Below, one piece after another: positions 1 to 5,608 of a DNA stretch of 5,621 nt. The stretch is from contig JADFUO010000053.1 of assembly GCA_015222115.1 (NCBI GenBank), positions 1 through 5,621 of the forward strand, given 5' to 3'. The stretch is from Bacteroidota bacterium (GTDB lineage: Bacteria > Bacteroidota > Bacteroidia > Bacteroidales > JADFUO01). The notes beneath the pieces were generated by a model, which was not told the DNA's origin, ran no database searches, and saw only the letters and a list, made by a program, of their open reading frames with translations. A program made the translations under genes and the position numbers. Every line of letters starts with the position of its first letter. The stretch's first letter is position 1.

Positions 1-22
1 AGTGGAAGGAGTAATATTATAA

Positions 23-92
23 GTTTGATGTTTTACGTTTGACCCCATATAGTCATGCTTCCTTACGGGGCAGGCGTTTGATGTTTGACGTT
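23..92. repeat. Direct-repeat pair flanking a GC-richer core
   Basis: GTTTGATGTTTTACGTT (23-39) and GTTTGATGTTTGACGTT (76-92) match at 16 of 17 positions. They enclose a 36-bp segment (40-75) that is clearly richer in G and C than its surroundings and contains CCCC near its left end and GGGG near its right end. The second copy runs into ACGTTAACGT, a 10-bp palindrome (88-97). The arrangement looks like an intergenic repetitive element or filler rather than a gene. An open frame crosses it from position 39, but I read that as chance. Its function is unknown. It could be part of the 5' region of the short gene at 117. Confidence 0.5.
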
Positions 93-116
93 AACGTTTT
101 GAAGTTAATTTTTAGG

Positions 117-305
117 ATGGTTACAAAAAAAATATTTTACAAGACGAAAAAAATCAGCTTTTTCTTTATTGTTGTATTATTAATAATCTTGTGCAATTCA
201 TTATTTGCTCAAAAATTTTCAATCGGTATTAAAGATGGAATAAACTGGTCAACAATTAAATGCAGATATGATTTTAAAAATTTTGAAAATACGCAAATTC
301 TTTAA
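117..305 (+). pseudogene. N-terminal remnant of a PorT-like outer-membrane beta-barrel protein
   Basis: A 62-residue frame. Residues 1-31 form a good signal peptide: a Lys-rich start, a hydrophobic stretch at about residues 14-25, then NSLFA before Gln32, so signal peptidase I would cleave A31|Q32, the common Bacteroidota SLFAQ pattern. The following KFSIGIKDGINWSTI resembles the first beta-strand of PorT-family barrels (usually K-x-S-x-G-I-K-G-G-x-N-x-S-T). Such proteins normally run to about 200 residues; this one stops after some 30 mature residues, and folD begins 11 bp later, so no room remains for the rest of the barrel. I start it at ATG 117 because the longer frame from 39 would place the intergenic repeat ahead of the signal peptide. 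The likely reading is a truncated, non-functional gene. A short secreted peptide is possible but less likely. The family call rests on a short motif only. Confidence 0.55.
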
Positions 306-316
306 CATAATTTTTT

Positions 317-1198
317 ATGAAAATAATTGACGGAAAAGCAACTGCTGCTGAAATAAAATCGGAAATAGCTAAAGAAGTTGCCGAAATGATTGATATAGGA
401 AAGGATGTCCCTCATCTGGCGGCTATTCTAATTGGCGATGACCCTGCAAGTCAAACTTATGTTTCCGGTAAGGAAAAGTCTTGTAAAAAAGTTGGGTTTA
501 TTTCTTCTTTATATAAATTTCCTGCTGATATCAGTGAAAAAGAATTACTAAAAGTAGTTGATTTTATTAATAAAGATGATGAAGTAAACGGTTTGATAGT
601 TCAGCTTCCTTTACCTGACCATATCAACGTTAATAAAATTATTGAAAGTATTGATCCCTCAAAAGATGTAGATGGTTTCCATCCGCTTAATGTTGGAAAA
701 ATGGTGTTAAACCTGCCTGCTTATTTGCCGGCTACACCTTATGGTATTCTTCAGCTTTTTGAACGCTATAACATTGAAACAGTCGGGAAAAATTGTGTGA
801 TTTTGGGCAGAAGTAATATTGTTGGAACGCCGATAAGTATTTTAATGTCGCGTAAGGCATATCCGGGGAATTGCACAGTTACCGTTTGCCACAGCAAAAC
901 TAAAAATCTTGAAAAAATATGTAGGACTGCTGATATTTTAATTGCAGCAATCGGTAGTCCCGAATTTGTTACTGCTGATATGGTTAAAAAAGATGCGGTA
1001 GTGATTGATGTAGGCATTCACAGAGTTAAATCAAAAGAAACAAAATCGGGATATAAATTATTAGGAGATGTTAAATTTGATGAGGTTTCAAAAAAATGCA
1101 GTTATATCACTCCTGTTCCCGGTGGTGTTGGACCAATGACTATAGTCTCACTTCTGAAAAATACTTTAAAAGCAGCAAAGAAGGAAGTTTATAAGTAG
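317..1198 (+). CDS. folD: Bifunctional methylenetetrahydrofolate dehydrogenase / methenyltetrahydrofolate cyclohydrolase FolD
   Basis: A 293-residue cytoplasmic enzyme of the usual FolD length. It interconverts 5,10-methylene-THF, 5,10-methenyl-THF and 10-formyl-THF with NAD(P), supplying one-carbon units for purines and formyl-Met-tRNA. The catalytic N-terminal domain shows GDDPASQTYVSGKEKSC (40-56) with the conserved Tyr48 and Lys52, then GLIVQLPLP (92-100) with Gln96, and KDVDGFHPLN (116-125) with the conserved Asp. The Rossmann domain carries GRSNIVGTP (164-172) for the dinucleotide, followed by VTVCHSKT (188-195) and DVGIHRV (231-237). The C-terminal PVPGGVGPMT signature (266-275) is intact. 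All expected motifs are present in order, so the enzyme should be active. The ATG has no Shine-Dalgarno sequence, as is usual in this phylum. It lies 11 bp after the truncated barrel frame and is followed by 242 bp without a gene, so it is probably not in an operon with the next gene. No promoter is evident just upstream. Confidence 0.97.
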   Translation: MKIIDGKATAAEIKSEIAKEVAEMIDIGKDVPHLAAILIGDDPASQTYVSGKEKSCKKVGFISSLYKFPADISEKELLKVVDFINKDDEVNGLIVQLPLPDHINVNKIIESIDPSKDVDGFHPLNVGKMVLNLPAYLPATPYGILQLFERYNIETVGKNCVILGRSNIVGTPISILMSRKAYPGNCTVTVCHSKTKNLEKICRTADILIAAIGSPEFVTADMVKKDAVVIDVGIHRVKSKETKSGYKLLGDVKFDEVSKKCSYITPVPGGVGPMTIVSLLKNTLKAAKKEVYK

Positions 1199-1280
1199 TG
1201 TTTAAACAGATAATGTTTAGAGAATGTTATAAGTTAATTGTTATAGGTTATAAGATGTAAAAGAAAAAAGATATCCATAC

Positions 1281-1380
1281 TGACTCCTGAAGCGAAGCTA
1301 ACCCGTCTGGGCGTTCGTCGAAAGTAAAAAGTGAAGCAAAGCAAGCGACACGAAGTTAGCCCGCATGGGCCCGTATGGGA
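1281..1380. repeat. GC-rich intergenic island with CCCGnnTGGG units
   Basis: In the 242-bp gap between folD and the secreted protein, about 100 bp are much richer in G and C than the flanks. Two imperfect 20-bp direct repeats match at 16 of 20 positions: CGAAGCTAACCCGTCTGGGC (1293-1312) and CGAAGTTAGCCCGCATGGGC (1351-1370). A third partial copy abuts the second. The core CCCGnnTGGG occurs at 1302-1311, 1360-1369 and 1370-1379, and each copy can form a very short CCC/GGG hairpin. Between them lies TGAAGCAAAGCAAGCG (1332-1347), which echoes TGAAGCGAAGC (1288-1298). No convincing ORF, tRNA or known RNA is visible. This looks like a dispersed intergenic repeat. The rest of the gap (1199-1280 and 1381-1440) is AT-rich, with GTTATAAG repeats near 1225-1255 and no clear promoter. 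Confidence 0.5.
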
Positions 1381-1440
1381 CAAAAGTGACGATTTAAAAC
1401 TAAAACAAAGGATTTACAAAAATTAAATTAATCCCCAAAA

Positions 1441-2697
1441 ATGAATCCAAAATTATTATTTTTTAATCTGATTTTCTTTTTTGCATTTTCTGAGCTTTAT
1501 GCACAGATTTACGGCTGTACTGACCCTAATGCAAATAATTTTAGTCCCGGAGCTACACAGAATAATGGCTCATGCACTTATGACCCTACTTTTTATAATC
1601 CGGTGGTTTTTTTAAATCTTTCCTCACAACTTGAAGAAACATCAGGATTAATATTTTATTCCGGTGGTTTGTGGTCGCATAATGATAGTGGCGGTGAACC
1701 CGAAATATATAAAATTGATACAATTTCAGGACAAATAATTCAGACAATTTCAGTAAATAATGCTACAAATATTGACTGGGAAGATTTATCGCAGGACGAA
1801 AACTATATTTATATTGGAGACTTTGGAAATAATTCTGGTAACAGACAGGATTTGAAGATATACAGAATTAATAAAGAAGATATTCCTTCATCAGGAAATG
1901 CAAATATAAATTCTGAAATAATTGAATTTGAATACAGCGATCAGCATGATTTTACACCTGCTTTCCAAAATAATAATTTTGATTGTGAAGCAATGATTTG
2001 CATTGCTGACAGCATTTATTTTTTCTCAAAAAATTGGGCAAACAGCAAAACAAAATTATATGCCTTGCCAAAAACTCCAGGAAATTTTATTGCCAAATTA
2101 CGCGATTCTTTTAATGTGGAGGGTTTGATTACAGGTGCTGATCTAAATTTAATAAAAAATGAAATAACACTTTCGGGATATAAAAATCAGGTTTGGATAC
2201 CATTTGTCTGGCTGTTGTTTGATTATTATGATAATGATTTTTTTTCGGGTAATAAAAGAAGAATTGATTTTCCGTATATTATAAGTTCGCAAACCGAAGG
2301 TATAGCTTATGCTAATAATAAAGATGTTTTTATTTCAGCAGAAAAAACACAAACTTTCAATCAGCGTATATATAAGCTTAATACAGGCATCTGGACAAAT
2401 CCGCCTCATATAGGAATAGAATCCGTATTAGCTGAAACTATTGATTTTGAAATTATCCCAAATCCTGTAAAAGGGAAGAGATTTAAAATTGAAATTACTA
2501 ACCTTCCGGCTGATGAATATTCAATTGAAATATATGACAGCATCGGACGAAAATTATTTATCAAAGATTATACTTTTAAATCTAAAAAAGGCAAAACATT
2601 TATAAAATTAAGTACACGGAAGTTTAAACCAGGTATGCATTTTGTAAAATTATATTCAGGAAAAATTTATTCAGTAAAGAAAATAATTGTCAATTAG
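1441..2697 (+). CDS. Secreted beta-propeller-like protein with T9SS type A sorting domain
   Basis: A 418-residue exported protein. Residues 1-21 are a signal peptide with a Phe/Leu-rich core, likely cleaved as ELYA|Q. Next is the short module GCTDPNANNF...NNGSC (25-45), with Cys26 and Cys45 probably forming a disulfide; it is common in Bacteroidota surface proteins. The body (about 54-320) resembles a Bacteroidota family with the landmarks LEETSGLIFYSGGLWSHND (64-82), TNIDWEDLSQDENYIYIGDF (109-128), FDCEAM (180-185), FNVEGLITG (224-232) and SQTEGIAY (283-290). The recurring strand-rich spacing suggests a beta-propeller. I know no defined enzymatic role for it. Residues 335-418 form a Por secretion-system tail: IIPNPVKG (338-345), IEIYDSIGRKL (362-372) and KPGMHFVKLYSGKIYSVKKI (396-415). 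The tail should direct transport through the outer membrane by the T9SS, followed by removal and surface anchoring or release. Met-His replaces the usual Ile/Thr-Tyr in PGxY. The stop codon overlaps the queE start, which suggests co-transcription. The ATG has no Shine-Dalgarno sequence. Confidence 0.85.
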   Translation: MNPKLLFFNLIFFFAFSELYAQIYGCTDPNANNFSPGATQNNGSCTYDPTFYNPVVFLNLSSQLEETSGLIFYSGGLWSHNDSGGEPEIYKIDTISGQIIQTISVNNATNIDWEDLSQDENYIYIGDFGNNSGNRQDLKIYRINKEDIPSSGNANINSEIIEFEYSDQHDFTPAFQNNNFDCEAMICIADSIYFFSKNWANSKTKLYALPKTPGNFIAKLRDSFNVEGLITGADLNLIKNEITLSGYKNQVWIPFVWLLFDYYDNDFFSGNKRRIDFPYIISSQTEGIAYANNKDVFISAEKTQTFNQRIYKLNTGIWTNPPHIGIESVLAETIDFEIIPNPVKGKRFKIEITNLPADEYSIEIYDSIGRKLFIKDYTFKSKKGKTFIKLSTRKFKPGMHFVKLYSGKIYSVKKIIVN

Positions 2698-3329
2698 TGA
2701 ACAAAAATTATAACACCGAACTTAAAAAGGGGAAACTATTGCCTTTGATTGAAGAATTTTATACTATTCAGGGTGAGGGTTTTCATACTGGAAAACCTGC
2801 TTATTTTATCAGGATTGGGGGTTGTGATGTGGGTTGTAATTGGTGTGATGTTAAATTGTCGTGGAATGCAAAAGATTTTCCACCTGTGCGGGCTGATGAA
2901 ATAATTGAAAGAGCAGCATGCTATCCTGCTAAAGCAGTTGTTGTTACAGGTGGTGAACCTTCTTTGTATAATCTTGATTATTTTACAAAAGAACTGAAAA
3001 AAAAGGGTATTAAAACTTTTGTTGAAACTTCCGGCTCACACAAGTTGACAGGAATGTGGGACTGGATTTGCCTTTCGCCCAAACAACAATTCCCGCCGCG
3101 AAAAGAAATTTATTTAAAAGCGAATGAGTTGAAGGTTATTATTCAGGATAAAGATGATTTTGAATGGGCTGAAAATAATGCAGAAATGATAAATGAAAAT
3201 TGTTATCTTTTTCTGCAACCCGAATGGAGTGCAAGACGGAAGATTTTACCCGAAATAATTGATTATGTAAAGAACAACCCGAAATGGAGAATATCTTTGC
3301 AAAGTCATAAATATATTGGGATTCCATAG
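2697..3329 (+). CDS. queE: 7-carboxy-7-deazaguanine synthase QueE (radical SAM)
   Basis: A 210-residue radical SAM enzyme that converts 6-carboxy-5,6,7,8-tetrahydropterin to 7-carboxy-7-deazaguanine, using SAM, a [4Fe-4S] cluster and Mg2+. This is the ring-contraction step towards preQ0 and queuosine in tRNA. The substrate-side motif EEFYTIQGEGFHTGKPAYFI (19-38) precedes the cluster-binding Cys43-x3-Cys47-x2-Cys50 (CDVGCNWCD). VVVTGGEPSLY (81-91) is the SAM-binding GGEP segment. ETSGS (110-114), ICLSPKQ (124-130), LKVII (145-149), LQPEW (173-177) and LQSHKYIGIP (201-210) match the Bacteroidota form of the enzyme to its end. The start is GTG, overlapping the preceding TAG by one base (TAGTG). 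No in-frame ATG lies nearby, and homologues carry a similar leader of about 18 residues before the FYTIQGEG segment, so GTG is the best start, although TTG at 2739 is possible. No other queuosine gene (queC, queD, queF, tgt) is in the window. Confidence 0.96.
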   Translation: MNKNYNTELKKGKLLPLIEEFYTIQGEGFHTGKPAYFIRIGGCDVGCNWCDVKLSWNAKDFPPVRADEIIERAACYPAKAVVVTGGEPSLYNLDYFTKELKKKGIKTFVETSGSHKLTGMWDWICLSPKQQFPPRKEIYLKANELKVIIQDKDDFEWAENNAEMINENCYLFLQPEWSARRKILPEIIDYVKNNPKWRISLQSHKYIGIP

Positions 3330-3385
3330 TTGCTTAAGGAAAAAACATAACTAACATACTATCAATTTTTAAAAATTATGTTTTT

Positions 3386-3406
3386 GTTTCAGGTTTCAGG
3401 TTGCAA
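3386..3406. repeat. Short 7-bp tandem repeat
   Basis: GTTTCAG occurs twice in a row (3386-3392 and 3393-3399), followed by the diverged GTTGCAA (3400-3406). TTTCAGG also recurs at 3498-3504. This is simple intergenic sequence between queE and the OmpA-family gene. No function can be assigned. Confidence 0.35.
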
Positions 3407-3407
3407 G

Positions 3408-3460
3408 TCCCGAAAAATAGAAAATCTTTGATTTTCGTTATTTTTCGAGGATCCTCGAAA
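3408..3460. repeat. Compound inverted repeat with two mutually exclusive hairpins
   Basis: CGAAAAATA (3411-3419) plus GAAAATC (3420-3426) pairs with GATTTTC (3430-3436) plus TATTTTTCG (3439-3447). This gives 16 base pairs with a 3-base TTT loop and a 2-base GT bulge. TCC (3408-3410) can extend the stem with GGA (3449-3451) across a one-base A bulge. The right arm overlaps TTTCGAGGATCCTCGAAA (3443-3460), a perfect 18-bp palindrome that can fold as a 7-bp stem with a GATC loop. The two folds share bases 3443-3451 and cannot form together. A T7 run follows at 3471-3477, 10 bp past the second hairpin, further than in a classical intrinsic terminator. The element could be a weak terminator after queE, a 5'-leader structure of the next gene, or an inert repeat. 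Confidence 0.55.
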
Positions 3461-3521
3461 TGTTAACAAATTTTTTTAAATTTTGATCATTTTGGGATTT
3501 CAGGTTTTTAAACCAAAACAA

Positions 3522-5465
3522 ATGAAAATATATTTAATAATATTTTTTTTAACAATCTTCCAATGCTATGGTTTTACACAACAAACAGACATAGAAAAGC
3601 GTGTAATTTCAAGCAAAGCAACAAGGGCTTATAAAAAAGCAAAATCGTTTTATATTTCACACGATTATTCAAATGCTGAAAAATTTTTTAGTAAAGCAAT
3701 AAAAAACGATACGAATTTTGTAGAAGCATGGCTTTTGCTTGGTGATATTTATTCTGATACGAAAAGAACGGAAGAAGCAATTTTGTCTTACGAAAAAGCC
3801 ATCCAAATTGATCCTGATTTTTTCCCTGATATCCTTTACATTGCAGGTAAATTAGAATTCTCAACAGCTAAATATTCAATGGCGCTGAAAAACTTTAAAA
3901 AATATTTATGTTATGAAAATCTAAAAAACCAGCAAAAGCAAAATGCTATGGATATGCTTGTCAGAGCCGAATTTGCAGTGAATGCAGTTGAAAATCCTGT
4001 CCCTTTTAATCTCGTTAATCTTGGTGATAGTATTAATACTGCTGATGATGAATATATTAATGCAATCACTTCTGATGAACAACAACTGATTTTTACAAAA
4101 AAACAATTACAATTTGATGAAGAAACTGAATTGCAGAAAAAATACTCGGAAAGATTTTTTGTTTCTGACAAAATTAATGACACATGGAATAAAACCTACG
4201 AGCTGATCAGTTCAGCTAATATTAAAGGAAATATTGGAGCTTTATGTATATCACCTGATAGTAAATATTTGTTTTTTACATCATGTTATCGTCCTGATGG
4301 TTTTGGGAGTTGTGACTTGTATTATTCAAAAAAATCAGGTAATAATTGGAGTAAACCTAAGAATTTGGGACCTGTTGTAAATTCAAATAAATGGGAATCA
4401 CAGCCATCATTTTCATCAGATGGGAAAACGCTGTATTTTACAAGCAACCGAAACGGAGGAAGGGGTAGTTCTGATATTTGGAAAACAATTCTGTTGGCTG
4501 ACGGAACATGGAGCCAGCCCGAAAATCTTGGCGTTCCGGTAAATACAACCAAAGCCGAAATGTCTCCGTTCATTCACCCTGATGATCAAACTCTGTATTT
4601 TTCTTCAGAAGGGCATGTAGGTATGGGAGGTGCTGATCTGTTTTATTCAAAAAAAGAAATAAATGGAAACTGGTCAAAGCCAATCAATCTTGGGTATCCA
4701 ATAAACACATTAGCTGATGAAATAAATATTGTTGTAAATGCAAAGGGTGACAAAGCATATATTTCATCGGATAAATTCGGAGGCAAGGGAAAATTTGACA
4801 TTTATAGTTTTGATTTATATGAAGAAGCACGCCCGCAGCCGGTAACTTATATGAAGGGAAATGTTTTTGACACCGAAACAAAAAATAAATTAAAAGCACG
4901 CTTTGAATTAATTGACCTTAATACAGGGATTGTTAACGTTAAGTCATATTCCGATCAACTTACCGGAGAATTTTTGGTTGTTTTACCGATAAATAGAGAT
5001 TATGCTCTGAATGTATCAAAAGATGGCTATTTATTTTATTCTGAAAATTTCGCATTGACCGGTGAATATTCTGATATTCATCCATATTTTAAAGATATTC
5101 CGTTAAAGCCAATTAAAGTTGGAGAAAATGTAATTCTGAAAAATATCTTTTTTGAAACTGATAAATATGATTTAAAGGAAGAATCTGAAATTGAATTAAT
5201 GAAACTGATTGGTTTTTTGAATAATAATCCTAGAATAAAAATTGAAATAAGCGGGCACACCGATAATATCGGCGAAGAAGAATACAACCTTATACTCTCA
5301 CAAAACCGGGCAAAAGCAGTTTATGATTATTTAATATTAAATGATATTGAAAAAAACAGGCTGACTTATAAAGGATATGGCTTTTCGCTTCCAAACGATA
5401 CTAACGAAACCGAAGAAGGTAGAGCTAACAATCGCAGGACAGAATTTAAAGTGATTGGATTGTAA
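3522..5465 (+). CDS. PorE-like envelope protein: TPR, five-bladed PD40 propeller, CRD-like domain and OmpA C-terminal domain
   Basis: A 647-residue exported protein. The start is set at ATG 3522, giving MKIYLIIFFL at the head of a signal peptide; an upstream in-frame TTG (3483) would add 13 residues before the Lys and is unlikely. Cys15 lacks a proper lipobox (IFQC), so lipidation is doubtful. Three TPR repeats span about 33-133. Five PD40-type propeller blades follow: TSDEQQLIFT (183-192, diverged), SPDSKYLFFTS (244-254), SSDGKTLYFTSNR (298-310), HPDDQTLYFSS (352-362) and NAKGDKAYISSDKFGGKG (406-423); several are followed by WSKP-x-NLG. Residues 440-528 resemble a carboxypeptidase-regulatory-like fold (KGNVFDTETK). 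Residues 533-647 are an OmpA peptidoglycan-binding domain with ISGHTDNIGEEEYN (576-589), SQNRAKAVYDYL (593-604), YKGYG (616-620) and NNRRTEF (636-642). Asp581 and Arg596 sit where OmpA contacts diaminopimelate. PorE of the T9SS, as I know it, has this domain order and anchors the machinery to peptidoglycan, but Bacteroidota carry several paralogues, so orthology is not established. Transcription appears to end at hairpins beginning in its stop codon. Confidence 0.88.
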   Translation: MKIYLIIFFLTIFQCYGFTQQTDIEKRVISSKATRAYKKAKSFYISHDYSNAEKFFSKAIKNDTNFVEAWLLLGDIYSDTKRTEEAILSYEKAIQIDPDFFPDILYIAGKLEFSTAKYSMALKNFKKYLCYENLKNQQKQNAMDMLVRAEFAVNAVENPVPFNLVNLGDSINTADDEYINAITSDEQQLIFTKKQLQFDEETELQKKYSERFFVSDKINDTWNKTYELISSANIKGNIGALCISPDSKYLFFTSCYRPDGFGSCDLYYSKKSGNNWSKPKNLGPVVNSNKWESQPSFSSDGKTLYFTSNRNGGRGSSDIWKTILLADGTWSQPENLGVPVNTTKAEMSPFIHPDDQTLYFSSEGHVGMGGADLFYSKKEINGNWSKPINLGYPINTLADEINIVVNAKGDKAYISSDKFGGKGKFDIYSFDLYEEARPQPVTYMKGNVFDTETKNKLKARFELIDLNTGIVNVKSYSDQLTGEFLVVLPINRDYALNVSKDGYLFYSENFALTGEYSDIHPYFKDIPLKPIKVGENVILKNIFFETDKYDLKEESEIELMKLIGFLNNNPRIKIEISGHTDNIGEEEYNLILSQNRAKAVYDYLILNDIEKNRLTYKGYGFSLPNDTNETEEGRANNRRTEFKVIGL

Positions 5466-5502
5466 GGTTGCTAACCTTCTCTTAGGTTAGTAACCTTATT
5501 TT
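5463..5502 (+). terminator. Rho-independent terminator starting at the stop codon
   Basis: TAAGGTTGCTAACCT (5463-5477) pairs along its full length with AGGTTAGTAACCTTA (5484-5498). The stem is 15 bp with a single G-U pair and a TCTCTT loop, followed by TTTTC and then further T-rich sequence. The first three bases of the stem are the TAA stop of the OmpA-family gene, so the hairpin overlaps the end of the coding sequence. Each arm is itself an inverted repeat around a three-base centre. Confidence 0.85.
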
Positions 5503-5560
5503 CTTTGATTGAAAGTATGAATCAGGGTTACCAACCTGAAAAAAAAGGTTGGCAACCCTT
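5463..5560. repeat. Four copies of the GGTTnnnAACC palindrome
   Basis: The four arms of the two terminators are copies of one 11-bp inverted repeat: GGTTGCTAACC (5466-5476), GGTTAGTAACC (5485-5495), GGTTACCAACC (5526-5536) and GGTTGGCAACC (5547-5557). Only the central three bases vary. Each copy can fold on itself or pair with its partner. The pattern resembles REP-like paired palindromes that spread as intergenic repeats and are reused as terminators. A protein-binding site array is a less likely alternative. Confidence 0.6.
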
Positions 5561-5570
5561 GTTTTTTTTT
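5524..5570 (+). terminator. Second rho-independent terminator with long T tract
   Basis: AGGGTTACCAACCT (5524-5537) pairs with AGGTTGGCAACCCT (5546-5559) through 13 of 14 positions, with one A-C mismatch and a GA7 loop. TG and nine T residues follow (5562-5570), then A and eight more T residues. This is a strong intrinsic terminator by form. It backs up the hairpin 26 bp upstream and insulates the downstream promoter. Confidence 0.85.
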
Positions 5571-5576
5571 ATTTTT

Positions 5577-5608
5577 TTTGCAGCTTATTTATAAATATTT
5601 ACCTTTGC
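5577..5608 (+). promoter_or_regulatory. Bacteroidota-type housekeeping promoter for a gene beyond the window
   Basis: TTTG (5577-5580) is followed after 19 bp by TACCTTTG (5600-5607, then C). This agrees with the Bacteroidota -33 TTG and -7 TAnnTTTG elements and their usual spacing. The promoter lies just after two terminators and points rightwards, so it should drive a gene that begins past position 5621. Transcription would start a few bases after 5608. Confidence 0.75.

Noticed and set aside
34..41. TACGTTTG, which fits the -7 element TAnnTTTG
   Set aside because: No TTG lies at the right distance upstream, and the sequence is part of the direct repeat.
39..116. Upstream extension of the 117-305 frame to an ATG at 39
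   Set aside because: It would put 26 residues translated from an intergenic repeat ahead of a well-formed signal peptide; ATG 117 is the better start.
766..1017. Minus-strand open frame inside folD
   Set aside because: It lies wholly within a certain gene on the other strand and shows no recognisable domain; the same applies to the minus-strand frames inside queE and the OmpA-family gene.
1199..1208. TGTTTAAACA palindrome right after folD as a terminator
   Set aside because: The stem is too short, has no loop, and is not followed by a T tract.
1281..1380. CRISPR array or tRNA in the GC-rich island
   Set aside because: Repeats are too few, diverged and unevenly spaced for CRISPR, and no cloverleaf or T-loop sequence is present.
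3364..3377. AATTTTTAAAAATT, a 14-bp palindrome after queE
   Set aside because: It consists only of A and T, would form a very weak RNA stem, and is expected by chance in such AT-rich DNA.
3477..3485. TAAATTTTG as a -7 element for the 3522 gene
   Set aside because: It has one base too many between TA and TTTG, and no clear -33 partner was found.
3483..3521. TTG start giving 13 extra residues on the OmpA-family protein
   Set aside because: The ATG at 3522 gives a normal Lys-plus-hydrophobic signal peptide start; the extension adds nothing recognisable.
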